Shown here one piece after another: positions 7,761-15,610 of a DNA stretch of 64,000 nt. Position numbers and translations under genes: made by a program. The number at the start of each line of letters is the position of its first letter. Positions within the stretch are counted from its first letter, which is position 1. Under the pieces are notes generated by a model. That model saw only the letters and a program-made list of their open reading frames with translations. It did not search any database and was not told the origin of the DNA. Source of the stretch: Alphaproteobacteria bacterium (GTDB lineage Bacteria > Pseudomonadota > Alphaproteobacteria > CASFRQ01 > SAAU01); NCBI GenBank assembly GCA_009929265.1, contig SAAU01000004.1, forward strand, positions 62,001-126,000, given 5' to 3'.

Positions 7761-8519
7761 ATGTCAGGACATTCACAGTTTAGCAATATTATGCACCGCA
7801 AAGGCGCTCAAGATAAAGTTAAAGCACGGATTTTTGCAAAACTTTCAAAAGAAATTACAGTTGCAGCAAAGGCTGGATTACCAGATCCCGATGCAAACCC
7901 CCGTTTACGTTCCGCAATTCAAGCCGCTCGCGCTGAAAATATGCCAAAGGACAACATTGAACGGGCCATTAATAAAGGGGCTTCCAACGAAGCAGATTCT
8001 AACTTTGAAGAAATCAGATACGAAGGATATGCTCCTGGAAATATCGCCGTTATTGTTGAAGCTTTGACTGATAACAGAAATAGAACAGCTCCTGTTTTAC
8101 GTTCTTTATTCGGAAAACGTGGCGGAAGCTTAGGAGAGACAAACTCTGTCACCTTTAACTTTGAACGCATTGGGTATTTGGAATATGCTTTGGATGTGGC
8201 CGATGCCGATACGATGTTTGAAAATGCCTTAGAAGCAGGCGCATCTGACGTTCAAACAACAGAAGAAACTCACGAAATTACATGTGCTCCAGACGATTTA
8301 AATACCGTTCGCGAATATTTGGAAGCCAAATTTGGCACTCCAAATGCAGCACGTCTTGAATGGAAACCTCTTGTTGAAACAGAAATCACAGATGAAGATA
8401 AAGCCCAGTCTTTCTTGAATTTTGTAGACGCCTTAAATGATGAAGATGATGTTCAACGCGTCTTTACCAACGCGAAAATTCTTCCTGAAATCTTAGAAAA
8501 ATTGGACGAGGAATGTTAA
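7761..8519 (+). CDS. yebC: YebC/PmpR family DNA-binding protein
   Basis: A 252-residue member of the YebC family. It starts MSGHSQFSNIMHRKGAQD, the family signature, and continues with LPDPDANPRLRSAIQAARA and the RYEGYAPGNIAVIVEALTDN block. Members have been described as transcriptional regulators and, for some, as helpers of translation at proline stretches. It overlaps ruvC by seven bases, so the two are translated together, an order that is widely conserved. Confidence 0.95.
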   Translation: MSGHSQFSNIMHRKGAQDKVKARIFAKLSKEITVAAKAGLPDPDANPRLRSAIQAARAENMPKDNIERAINKGASNEADSNFEEIRYEGYAPGNIAVIVEALTDNRNRTAPVLRSLFGKRGGSLGETNSVTFNFERIGYLEYALDVADADTMFENALEAGASDVQTTEETHEITCAPDDLNTVREYLEAKFGTPNAARLEWKPLVETEITDEDKAQSFLNFVDALNDEDDVQRVFTNAKILPEILEKLDEEC

Positions 8520-8992
8520 TTTTAGGCATAGATCCAGGATTACGTCATACAGGGTGGGGATTGGTTGAAAAAGACCGTTCCCGCCTTATTTTTAAAGCCG
8601 CAGGGGTCATCAACCCCCAAACGGATATTGATTTTGCAAAACGTTTAACTGAGATTTATGAAGGCTTAACGGGCATTATTGAACAATATCATCCAGACGA
8701 ATCTGCTGTAGAAGAAACATTTGTCAATAAAAATCCAACAACCACTTTGAAACTGGGTCAAGCCAGAGGGATTGCCCTTTTGGTTCCGGCTCTTCATGGC
8801 ATTCCTGTTGCCGAATATACTCCAAACCAAATCAAAAAAATGGTTGTAGGGGCCGGACATGCGGGGAAAAATCAAGTCGATATGATGGTCAGAACGCTTC
8901 TTCCAACGGTGCCTGAACACATCCCTCCTGATTCATCAGATGCACTTGCTATTGCCCTTTGTCACTGCTTTATGAGGAACACTTTATGTTAA
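8513..8992 (+). CDS. ruvC: Crossover junction endodeoxyribonuclease RuvC
   Basis: Resolves Holliday junctions by symmetrical nicking. The RNase H-like fold is evident from GIDPGLRHTGWG (first catalytic Asp at residue 7), the VEETFVNKNPTTTLKLGQARG block with its catalytic Glu, and the C-terminal DSSDALAIALCH with the last acidic residues. Length is 159 residues, normal. ruvA and ruvB do not follow; ampD takes their place, with a seven-base overlap. Confidence 0.96.
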   Translation: MLILGIDPGLRHTGWGLVEKDRSRLIFKAAGVINPQTDIDFAKRLTEIYEGLTGIIEQYHPDESAVEETFVNKNPTTTLKLGQARGIALLVPALHGIPVAEYTPNQIKKMVVGAGHAGKNQVDMMVRTLLPTVPEHIPPDSSDALAIALCHCFMRNTLC

Positions 8993-9669
8993 TTACTGAA
9001 CGCCCCTCCCCCAATTTTACTGAACGCAAAAAGCCCATTGAACTTTTGGTTTTGCATGCCACCCAAACTGAAACTTTGGAAGAAGCATTTTTTTGGCTTA
9101 CCGATACAAAAGAAGAGCTAAGCTCCCATTATCTGATTGATGAACAAGGGGAAATCTTTCGCCTTGTCCCTGAGGAAAAAAGAGCGCACCACGCAGGCGT
9201 TTCTTCTTGGCGAGAGTTTGAAAAAGACTTAAACAGTTCTTCAATTGGAATTGAGTTTTACAACAAAAAAAACAAACCTTTTAAGCAAGAGCAAATAAAA
9301 GCAGGCCTTCTTCTTTGTCAGGATATTTTGAAAAGAAATCCTTTAATTCTTCCGCAAAATGTTGTGGCTCATTCTGATATTGCCCCTCAAAGAAAAGAGG
9401 ATCCCAATACCTTTTTCCCTTGGGAAGAATTTGCGCAAAACGGGATAGGGCTTTGGCCTTTCTCAAATAAAAATTTTAACCTCCCCCTTCCAAAAAACGT
9501 GGAAGAAGAAACTTTTTCTTTGTTAAAAAAGATTGGATATCGTGGGGAATTTGAAGTCTCAGCCAAGGCTTTTGTTAGACGTTTTGCCCCAAAGCTTTTA
9601 GACACCCTTCCTTTGGATAAAGTCTATCAAAAAGCTGTCCAAATAGAGGCTCTTTATAACAAAAGCTAG
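8986..9669 (+). CDS. N-acetylmuramoyl-L-alanine amidase, AmpD type
   Basis: An amidase_2 family enzyme that would cleave the bond between MurNAc and the stem peptide. The zinc ligands are visible in LLVLHATQTE, KRAHHAGVSSW and VVAHSDIAPQRKEDP. A peptidoglycan-binding-like helical tail (residues about 165-225, KKIGYRGEFEV...FVRRFAPKLL) follows. I start at ATG 8986 (MLITERPSP), preceded by AGGAAC, not at an upstream frame start. No signal peptide is present, so it probably acts on recycled anhydro-muropeptides in the cytoplasm, like AmpD/AmiD relatives without an export signal. Confidence 0.88.
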   Translation: MLITERPSPNFTERKKPIELLVLHATQTETLEEAFFWLTDTKEELSSHYLIDEQGEIFRLVPEEKRAHHAGVSSWREFEKDLNSSSIGIEFYNKKNKPFKQEQIKAGLLLCQDILKRNPLILPQNVVAHSDIAPQRKEDPNTFFPWEEFAQNGIGLWPFSNKNFNLPLPKNVEEETFSLLKKIGYRGEFEVSAKAFVRRFAPKLLDTLPLDKVYQKAVQIEALYNKS

Positions 9670-9670
9670 T

Positions 9671-10219
9671 CTATCTTTTTTTGGAAAAAACACATCCGCA
9701 ATAGGTTTGATTGTATAAAGAAAGCTCCTGAATCAAGGCGTGCGTTAGTTCTTGAATCCCGCCTTTCCGCCAATTTGTAAAATCGTAAGAAATTTCACAT
9801 TCTTTTGACACGTTTAAGGCTTCCGCATTTACCTGATTTAAATCTTTATATCTTGAAATTCCAAGGACGGAGGAGAATTTTTGAAATCCCTTAGCTTTGG
9901 CGTAAAGGGCAGCTTGTCTTAAACGCATTTCAAAACAAAGCGAGCATCTTTTTCCCCGCTCTGGATCATCTTCAAAACCTTTAACCTTTTCAAACCACGC
10001 TTTGGGCGAATACTCCCCTTCAATAAAGGAGACGCCATAGGTTTCACACACACGTCGATTTTCATCTCGCCTTTTTTCATATTCTTCAAGAGAGGAAATA
10101 TTTGGATTAAAGAAAAAGACACTAAAGCTTACCCCTTTTTCGGCAAGCGTTTTAATCACGCCGCAAGAACAAGGTCCGCAGCAAGAAAGAAGCAAGAGTT
10201 CTTTTTCGGCCTTTGACAT
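9671..10219 (-). CDS. queH: Epoxyqueuosine reductase QueH
   Basis: Performs the last step of queuosine synthesis in tRNA, an alternative to the cobalamin-dependent QueG. Features are the N-terminal cysteine cluster SCCGPCSC, FFFNPNI, KRCSLCFEMRL and SVLGISRYKDLNQVN, all diagnostic for the former DUF208 family. Length is 182 residues. The cysteines would bind an iron-sulfur cluster and a second metal. It converges with ampD with a one-base gap. No other queuosine gene lies in the window. Confidence 0.92.
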   Translation of the reverse strand: MSKAEKELLLLSCCGPCSCGVIKTLAEKGVSFSVFFFNPNISSLEEYEKRRDENRRVCETYGVSFIEGEYSPKAWFEKVKGFEDDPERGKRCSLCFEMRLRQAALYAKAKGFQKFSSVLGISRYKDLNQVNAEALNVSKECEISYDFTNWRKGGIQELTHALIQELSLYNQTYCGCVFSKKR

Positions 10220-10255
10220 CCGTCCTCCTTTAAGACAAGGATTAGATTAAAAAAG

Positions 10256-11248
10256 TTATTTTACAAAGATTAAAATTTCATCTGCCTTCAAGCGTCCGTC
10301 TGTTTCGGATGAAAATTTAATATGAGAAGAGGACACCCCTAAAGACGTCATCAGCTTAAAAATAAAGGCTGTTTCTTTCCGAATCCTAGGAGATTTAGAT
10401 TGCAAAACACTTCTTGTTAACACTTGGAATTGGGCTTTTGGCTTTTTAGCTAAAACTGTTTTGACAACCTTCATTAAGGCCCCTTCATATCTGGGATCTG
10501 AATTTTCAAAATCAATCACCATAAGAGGTTTTTGATGTTCTTTTTGAACAGATTTTTTAGGTATTTCTTCTAAAAAAGGCAACGCTTTGATTTCGATTTT
10601 GCGTTTAGCATCCAATCTGCCGTAATGAATAGCTTGAGACAATAAATCTAAGTTTCGTTTTTCTAAAGAGATATAAGCTTCTTGTGGCGCAATCCCTTCT
10701 TCCACTTTTCCTAAAAATAAAGCTTCTTGAACTTCAAATTCACCGACACTTTTTTCCAATTCACGTAAAGCATCGTGATCTTCATCCACAGCCCCTTCCA
10801 CTAAATAGGCGGACTGAATGGCTTTTTTCAAATCTTTGATTTTATTCAAATCAACTTGAATGGCTTTTGTTAATTTCCCAAAAAGAGCAACATTGCGTTC
10901 AATAAGAGCCAGCTCATCTTTCAATTCTTTTAATCTTTGAACCAAAATAGGATTGGAGCGAGTCGTTCCTCTTTGTAAACGAGACAGGACAAAAACCTGT
11001 TTTTCAACATATTTTTTTGAATCTTGAGAAATCACATTTTTAAGATGCGTATACGTCTCTTCAAATTTAGGAAAATTCGTTTGAGAAAGAACAAAAGCCC
11101 CTTGCATAGAAACGACGTGTTTTCCGACCTCTGTTTCATAGACTTGCCCTTCTAAAAGAGCTGTATTCTCTTTATGAGAAGGCATTGAGCATCCAACAAT
11201 AAATAGGCATGTCGCAAACGACACAGTGCGTAAAAATGAAAAAGACAT
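10256..11248 (-). CDS. Lipoprotein of unknown function
   Basis: A 330-residue protein with a lipoprotein signal peptide: MSFSFLRTVSFATCLF followed by IVGC, so the mature protein starts at Cys20. The middle (about 55-215) is helical and charged, with coiled-coil character. The last 90 residues run from PLMVIDFENSDP to TSLGVSSSHIKFSSETDG and end ILIFVK. That pattern resembles the OmpA-like or SPOR-like C-terminal domain of alphaproteobacterial envelope lipoproteins, with a conserved SSET near the end. I do not recognise the family with certainty. Its 5' leader contains the structured element described at 11261-11390. Confidence 0.8.
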   Translation of the reverse strand: MSFSFLRTVSFATCLFIVGCSMPSHKENTALLEGQVYETEVGKHVVSMQGAFVLSQTNFPKFEETYTHLKNVISQDSKKYVEKQVFVLSRLQRGTTRSNPILVQRLKELKDELALIERNVALFGKLTKAIQVDLNKIKDLKKAIQSAYLVEGAVDEDHDALRELEKSVGEFEVQEALFLGKVEEGIAPQEAYISLEKRNLDLLSQAIHYGRLDAKRKIEIKALPFLEEIPKKSVQKEHQKPLMVIDFENSDPRYEGALMKVVKTVLAKKPKAQFQVLTRSVLQSKSPRIRKETAFIFKLMTSLGVSSSHIKFSSETDGRLKADEILIFVK

Positions 11249-11260
11249 CCTTATCCTTTC

Positions 11261-11286
11261 AAAAAAATCCCTCTTCTTTAGAGGGA
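11261..11286 (-). terminator. Intrinsic terminator inside the leader of the lipoprotein gene
   Basis: On the minus strand TCCCTCT, loop AAAGA, AGAGGGA, then seven T. It ends 12 bases before the start codon at 11248, leaving room only for the ribosome binding site (AAGGATAAGG). Every transcript of the gene must pass it, so it is either an attenuator or the end of a separate small RNA. Confidence 0.75.
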
Positions 11287-11390
11287 GTTTACCTTAAGAC
11301 ATCAAAAGACTCAAGCGGATTTTCATAAAATTTATGATTTTTATGCTTTATAAAATGGGATTTGCACGAAAAATCCCTCCGCTCTTTTGA
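11287..11390 (-). promoter_or_regulatory. Candidate riboswitch-like leader RNA
   Basis: On the minus strand this stretch can fold into a three-helix junction. P1 pairs 11383-11389 with 11303-11309 and 11378-11382 with 11315-11319, with a five-base bulge. P2 pairs GGGATTT with AAATCCC (11357-11377). P3 is CATAAA with TTTATG (11324-11336). It is followed by the terminator at 11261-11286. GAGGGATTTTT occurs both in the junction and in the 3' arm of the terminator, so the junction copy could capture the terminator 5' arm as an antiterminator. I do not recognise a known riboswitch class. A TATTCT box at 11396-11401 could be the -10, but no clear -35 was found. Confidence 0.5.
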
Positions 11391-11418
11391 AAAAAAGAAT
11401 AAAAAATGAAAAAAAGAC

Positions 11419-11447
11419 TTGCCTTTTAAAGCATTTTTGTCTATTAA
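11419..11447 (+). promoter_or_regulatory. Promoter of tRNA-Arg
   Basis: TTGCCT (11419-11424), 17 bases, TATTAA (11442-11447), ending 21 bases before the mature tRNA. Confidence 0.7.
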
Positions 11448-11468
11448 AGAATACGTTTTCGAAAGAAG

Positions 11469-11545
11469 GCGCCCATGGCTCAACTGGATAGAGCATTTGA
11501 CTACGGATCAAAAGGTTGGGGGTTCGAATCCTCCTGGGCGCGCCA
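11469..11545 (+). tRNA. tRNA-Arg (anticodon ACG)
   Basis: A 77-base cloverleaf with encoded CCA. The acceptor stem pairs GCGCCCA with TGGGCGC, and the discriminator base is G. The D arm is GCTC...GAGC, the anticodon loop is CTACGGA with ACG at its centre, and the T arm contains GGTTCGAATCC. ACG is read as ICG after deamination and decodes CGU, CGC and CGA. Confidence 0.96.
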
Positions 11546-11548
11546 ATT

Positions 11549-11579
11549 AAAAGCTTTTCTTAATTGAAAAGCTTTTTTT
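11549..11579 (+). terminator. Terminator of tRNA-Arg
   Basis: AAAAGCTTTTC, loop TTAATT, GAAAAGCTTTT followed by T residues, directly after the CCA end. Confidence 0.85.
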
Positions 11580-11669
11580 ATATTTTAAAGACCCTCTTTT
11601 AAGGGGCTCTATCTCTATAAAAAGAAAGAAAGACTTGCTTTTTTGGCTGATTCTGATAAAACTTCTTTT

Positions 11670-12812
11670 ATGAAAGAAACTTTGACACGAATCGATGAAA
11701 ATGCTGAAAGTTTGACCCTTCCATTAGATTGTATTTTGGAGGGAGATTCGCTTGAAATTTTAAAAACACTTCCTTCTCATTCTGTTGATGTGATTTTTGC
11801 AGATCCCCCTTATAATTTACAACTGAATCAACGCCTCCTCCGCCCTGATAATACGCGCGTTAAAGGGGTTATGGATTCTTGGGATCATTTTGATACTTTT
11901 GAACAATATGACATTTTTACAACGCTTTGGTTGAAAGAGGCTTACCGAGTCCTTAAAGATACAGGAACGCTTTGGGTTATTGGATCTTATCACAATATAT
12001 TCCGAGTCGGAAGTCGTCTTCAAGATGAAGGATTTTGGATTCTAAATGATCTGATTTGGGTCAAAACAAATCCTATGCCTAATTTTAAGGGAATGCGTTT
12101 TGCCAACGCCCATGAAACGCTTATTTGGTGTTCCAAAAGTCCTAAGGCCAAATACACATTTAATTACGATAGCTTAAAGATTTTTAACGACAATCTTCAA
12201 ATGCGTTCGGATTGGTATTTTCCTCTTTGCACAGGCAAAGAACGCCTCAAGAACGAAAAGGGAAAGAAAATTCACGCCACGCAAAAACCAGAAGCGCTTT
12301 TATATCGGATTCTTTTGGCTTCAACAGCCCCCAATGATGTTGTCTTAGATCCTTTTTTTGGAACAGGAACAACAGGGGCAGTTGCCAAAGCTTTAGGACG
12401 TCATTTTATTGGAATTGAGCAAAATTCAACCTATATTGAAGCCGCCCAAAAACGCATTGATGCTGTTCAAGAAGTTGAAGAAGGCTCTTTATTAGAGTCC
12501 CTCCCGTCTAAACGGACAGCCCCTCGAATTCCTTTTGGCGCTTTGCTCGAAAATGGATTTGTTCATATTGGCCAAGCCCTTTACAATAAAAATAAAAAGT
12601 ATAAAGCAAAAATTATGGCAGATGGGCGCCTTTCTTATAAGAAAAAGACAGGCTCTATTCATCAATTAGCGGCTCTTTTAGAGGAAACCCCTTCTGCAAA
12701 CGGATGGACGTATTGGTTTTATAAGGACGAACAGAATACTTTACAGCCTATTGACGTGTTAAGAGAACACTTTCGCACATCTTGTCATGAACCAGAAAGG
12801 GTGTCTCAATGA
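11670..12812 (+). CDS. ccrM: CcrM-type adenine-N6 DNA methyltransferase (GANTC)
   Basis: Beta-class adenine methyltransferase; in alphaproteobacteria CcrM methylates GANTC and links transcription to replication. Motif IV is DPPYNLQL near residue 45, the AdoMet motif is LDPFFGTGTTG, and SYHNIFRVG and FANAHETLIW are typical of CcrM. The C-terminal RAMA-like domain (from about 285, FGALLENGFVHIG to GWTYWFYKDE) is present, which distinguishes CcrM from restriction methylases. No restriction gene is nearby. I use ATG 11670; an in-frame TTG at 11643 would add nine residues. A TTGCTT box at 11635 would put transcription start near 11670, so the mRNA may be leaderless. Confidence 0.95.
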   Translation: MKETLTRIDENAESLTLPLDCILEGDSLEILKTLPSHSVDVIFADPPYNLQLNQRLLRPDNTRVKGVMDSWDHFDTFEQYDIFTTLWLKEAYRVLKDTGTLWVIGSYHNIFRVGSRLQDEGFWILNDLIWVKTNPMPNFKGMRFANAHETLIWCSKSPKAKYTFNYDSLKIFNDNLQMRSDWYFPLCTGKERLKNEKGKKIHATQKPEALLYRILLASTAPNDVVLDPFFGTGTTGAVAKALGRHFIGIEQNSTYIEAAQKRIDAVQEVEEGSLLESLPSKRTAPRIPFGALLENGFVHIGQALYNKNKKYKAKIMADGRLSYKKKTGSIHQLAALLEETPSANGWTYWFYKDEQNTLQPIDVLREHFRTSCHEPERVSQ

Positions 12813-13813
12813 AAACATATTCCGTTTATAATCCTTCTTCTTATTTGGGTGAAAAAGTCTATGCAGCTTTAGATTTGGGAACGACATCATGCCGTTTGCT
12901 TGTTGCTAAAAATTTCGAACATCATTTTAAGATTTTAAACGTTTTTTCAAAAATTACACGTTTAGGAGAAGGCCTTTCAAGCCAAAATGAGCTTTCAGAA
13001 GAAGCCATTAAACGCACTCTAGAGGCCTTAGAAGAATGTGCCTTGCGTCTTAAAGAATTTCCTCTTTATAAAACACGTTTTTTTGCAACAGAAGCTTGTC
13101 GAAAGGCAAAAAACAGTGCTCTTTTCCTTGATAGCATTAAGCAAAGAACAAATCTTTCTTTGGAAATCATTTCCTCAAAAGAGGAAGCGAGACTTTGCAT
13201 GTGGGCGTGCTCAGATCTCTTTGATAGAAGTAAAAAGAAAACCCTTATCATTGATACAGGAGGGGGCTCCACAGATTTTTCCCTTATTAACCAAGAGGGC
13301 GAAATTCCCTTTATTGAAGATTCTATCTCCGTGCCTTATGGCGTTATTATGCTTTCTGAGCTTACCCCGCCTTCTTTAAAAGATTTTATTTTTGATATTT
13401 TTAAAAAAGCTCTGTTTGATTTTGATAGGCACAATAATCTCTCCAAACTTCTTTATGAAAATGAAGTTCAAACGATAGGGATGTCTGGAACAGTGACAAC
13501 TTTAGCCGCCTTCTTTTTAAATTTAAAATACTATTCTCATTTTAAGGTAGATGGTCTTAGACTTAACCGAAAAGATCTGCTTTTAATCTCAAAGAACTTA
13601 CAAAATATGTCTCTTGAGGAGAAACAAGCCCATAGCTGCATTGGAGCACAAAGAGCCTCCCTTACAACAGCGGGGTGCTTGATTATTGATGCTCTTTTAG
13701 AACTCTATCCGATTGAAACAATGGTTGCCTGTGATAGAGGCCTAAGAGAAGGAGCTCTTTTTGATATGATACGAAAGGACACATTAGATGCCGTCAAAAG
13801 CACACAATCTTAA
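12809..13813 (+). CDS. Ppx/GppA family phosphatase
   Basis: An actin/Hsp70-fold phosphatase acting on polyphosphate or pppGpp. The phosphate-binding motifs are AALDLGTTSCRLLVA at residues 16-30 and IIDTGGGSTDFSLI near residue 150, and a third at IGMSGTVTTLA. At 334 residues it is of the short, alphaproteobacterial type, without the C-terminal HD domain of Escherichia coli Ppx and GppA. It overlaps ccrM by four bases and rlmE by 26 bases. The ppx-rlmE pair is common in alphaproteobacteria. The substrate cannot be told from sequence. Confidence 0.9.
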   Translation: MKTYSVYNPSSYLGEKVYAALDLGTTSCRLLVAKNFEHHFKILNVFSKITRLGEGLSSQNELSEEAIKRTLEALEECALRLKEFPLYKTRFFATEACRKAKNSALFLDSIKQRTNLSLEIISSKEEARLCMWACSDLFDRSKKKTLIIDTGGGSTDFSLINQEGEIPFIEDSISVPYGVIMLSELTPPSLKDFIFDIFKKALFDFDRHNNLSKLLYENEVQTIGMSGTVTTLAAFFLNLKYYSHFKVDGLRLNRKDLLLISKNLQNMSLEEKQAHSCIGAQRASLTTAGCLIIDALLELYPIETMVACDRGLREGALFDMIRKDTLDAVKSTQS

Positions 13814-14459
13814 AGTTCGCGTTAAAACAGCCCGAGGAAGGAAGAATAGTTCCACGCGGTGGTTGCAGCGGCAATTAAATGATCCCTATGTCAAGGAAGC
13901 AAAACAACTTGGCTATCGGGCAAGATCTGCCTTTAAATTAAAAGAATTAGACGATAAATATCACTTTTTGAAAAAAGGGGGGAAAGTCGTCGATTTGGGA
14001 TGCGCCCCAGGAGGGTGGAGTCAAATTGCTGTTCAAAAAGTGGGAATTGAAACGCCTCCTCTTGTGGTCGGCTTAGATCTCCTTCCTGTTGAGCCTTTAG
14101 AAGGGGCTAGCTTTATTCAACTTGATTTTTTGGATGATAAAGCCCCCTCTCTTTTAAAAGAACACTTACACGGAAAAGCTGATATTATTTTAAGTGATAT
14201 GGCGCCGAATACAACAGGGCTTCACACGGTAGATTGCTTACGGCTTATGAATCTTTTAGAAAATGCATATTGTTTTGCTAAGGAAGTTTTAAAACCTGAT
14301 GGAATTTTTATTGCAAAGGTTTTCCAAGGCGGGGTAGAAGCATCGTTCCTTCAAACTCTAAAACAAGATTTTCAAAAAGTGACACATTTCAAACCTGATT
14401 CCAGTCGAAAGGAATCTTCCGAATTTTACATTGTTGCCAGAGGATTTAGATGCATATAG
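13788..14459 (+). CDS. rlmE: 23S rRNA (uridine-2552-2'-O) methyltransferase RlmE
   Basis: FtsJ-family enzyme that 2'-O-methylates the A-loop of 23S rRNA in late 50S assembly. The K-D-K-E tetrad regions are visible: YRARSAFKLKELD, VVDLGCAPGGWSQIAV as the AdoMet motif, DIILSDMAPNTTG, IAKVFQGG and SSEFYIVARGF. The N-terminal basic stretch (LKVRVKTARGRKNSSTRW) is typical of alphaproteobacterial members. The ATG has AAGGA eight bases upstream, inside ppx. Length is 223 residues. Confidence 0.95.
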   Translation: MPSKAHNLKVRVKTARGRKNSSTRWLQRQLNDPYVKEAKQLGYRARSAFKLKELDDKYHFLKKGGKVVDLGCAPGGWSQIAVQKVGIETPPLVVGLDLLPVEPLEGASFIQLDFLDDKAPSLLKEHLHGKADIILSDMAPNTTGLHTVDCLRLMNLLENAYCFAKEVLKPDGIFIAKVFQGGVEASFLQTLKQDFQKVTHFKPDSSRKESSEFYIVARGFRCI

Positions 14460-15550
14460 ATGAAATCAAAAAAGCCGTCGCTATTCAACTTGAAGACGTT
14501 CAAAAAGGGAAATACACCGCCTCTGATATTTTCAAAAAATACACGCGCTCTCGCAGATATATTGGCTCCAAAGACAGACGCAAAATGTCAGAGCTTTTCT
14601 GGGGTGTTATCCGTTCTAAGGCGCATTTAGATTTTCTATTACCTGATGCAAGTTTTATGGAAAAAATCGACTTATTTGAATCTAAGGCTTTTTTAAAAGA
14701 GGAAGAAAAACTCCCCCTTTGGGTTCAATGCGAATGCCCTTCTTGGCTTTTTTCTCATTTTGACACTCCAGAAGAACTTAAAGCCCAATTAGAAGAAGCC
14801 CCTGTTATTTTACGGGCAAACGGCAAAGGAGAATATGGAAATAGAGACGCCCTTTTGCTAGAGCTTAAAAAGAAAGAAGGCCTTGAGGCTGAAAAAACAC
14901 CTCGTTCTCCTTTTGGAATAAAATTAAAAAAACGTGTGAATCTTTCTGCTGTTTCCCTTTATAAAGAAGGAAAAATTGAAGTTCAAGATGAAGCCTCTCA
15001 ACTTGTTTGTTTGGATTTAGAGGTTAAAAAGGACGAAACTTTCCTTGATATGTGCGCAGGCGCTGGGGGCAAAGCGCTCTTTGTTTCTTCTCTTTTAGGA
15101 AAAACAGGACATATTGCAGCTTACGATATTTCTTCACGCTCTTTAGAGGAATTAAAGCGACGCGCCTTGAGGGCTAAAGCGACAAACATTACAGCCATCG
15201 ACACCCTTCCAAAAAACACTGTCTTTGACACGGTTTATGTGGATGCGCCTTGCTCTGGAACAGGGGTTTGGCGGAGAAATCCAGATTCCAAATGGAACTT
15301 AACCCCCGATCAGTTTGACACCTTGATAAAAACGCAGCAAGAGCTTCTTCAAAAGGCTATCCCTTATGTTAAACCTCATGGGAAATTGGCTTATATTACC
15401 TGTTCTTTAACACGCACAGAAAATCAAAAGCAAATTGATTTATTTTTAGAAAAAAATCCAAATTTCAAAAAAATCAAAGAAAAAACATATTCTCCACTTA
15501 CCACACAAACAGATGGCTTCTTTTTTACTCTTTTAGAAAAAGAAAACTAA
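14450..15550 (+). CDS. RsmB/NOP-type rRNA cytosine-C5 methyltransferase
   Basis: Class I AdoMet-dependent RNA m5C methyltransferase. AdoMet motif I is FLDMCAGAGGKALFVSSLLG, motif IV is VDAPCSGTGVWRRNPDSKW, and motif VI is YITCSLTRTENQKQID; the two catalytic cysteines in motifs IV and VI are both kept. At 366 residues it has only a short N-terminal extension in place of the full NusB-like domain of RsmB. That form is common in alphaproteobacteria, where the exact target is often not established. It overlaps rlmE by 10 bases, making two rRNA methylases in one operon. Confidence 0.9.
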   Translation: MHIDEIKKAVAIQLEDVQKGKYTASDIFKKYTRSRRYIGSKDRRKMSELFWGVIRSKAHLDFLLPDASFMEKIDLFESKAFLKEEEKLPLWVQCECPSWLFSHFDTPEELKAQLEEAPVILRANGKGEYGNRDALLLELKKKEGLEAEKTPRSPFGIKLKKRVNLSAVSLYKEGKIEVQDEASQLVCLDLEVKKDETFLDMCAGAGGKALFVSSLLGKTGHIAAYDISSRSLEELKRRALRAKATNITAIDTLPKNTVFDTVYVDAPCSGTGVWRRNPDSKWNLTPDQFDTLIKTQQELLQKAIPYVKPHGKLAYITCSLTRTENQKQIDLFLEKNPNFKKIKEKTYSPLTTQTDGFFFTLLEKEN

Positions 15551-15561
15551 TTGTGAGAATT

Positions 15562-15597
15562 AAAAAAATCCCGTCTCAAAAAAACGGGATTTTTAAA
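15562..15597. terminator. Bidirectional terminator between the rsmB-like gene and lpxC
   Basis: AAAAATCCCGT, loop CTCAAAAAA, ACGGGATTTTT. It serves the two convergent genes that end on either side. Confidence 0.85.
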
Positions 15598-15610
15598 AAG
15601 TGTAAAAAGA

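Noticed and set aside
11289-11483. A 64-codon open frame on the minus strand
   Set aside because: It overlaps the tRNA-Arg gene and its promoter and has no ribosome binding site; the structured leader explains the region better.
11670-12812. CcrM as part of a restriction-modification or defence system
   Set aside because: It has the C-terminal domain of cell-cycle CcrM, and its neighbours are ppx and rRNA methylase genes, with no nuclease.
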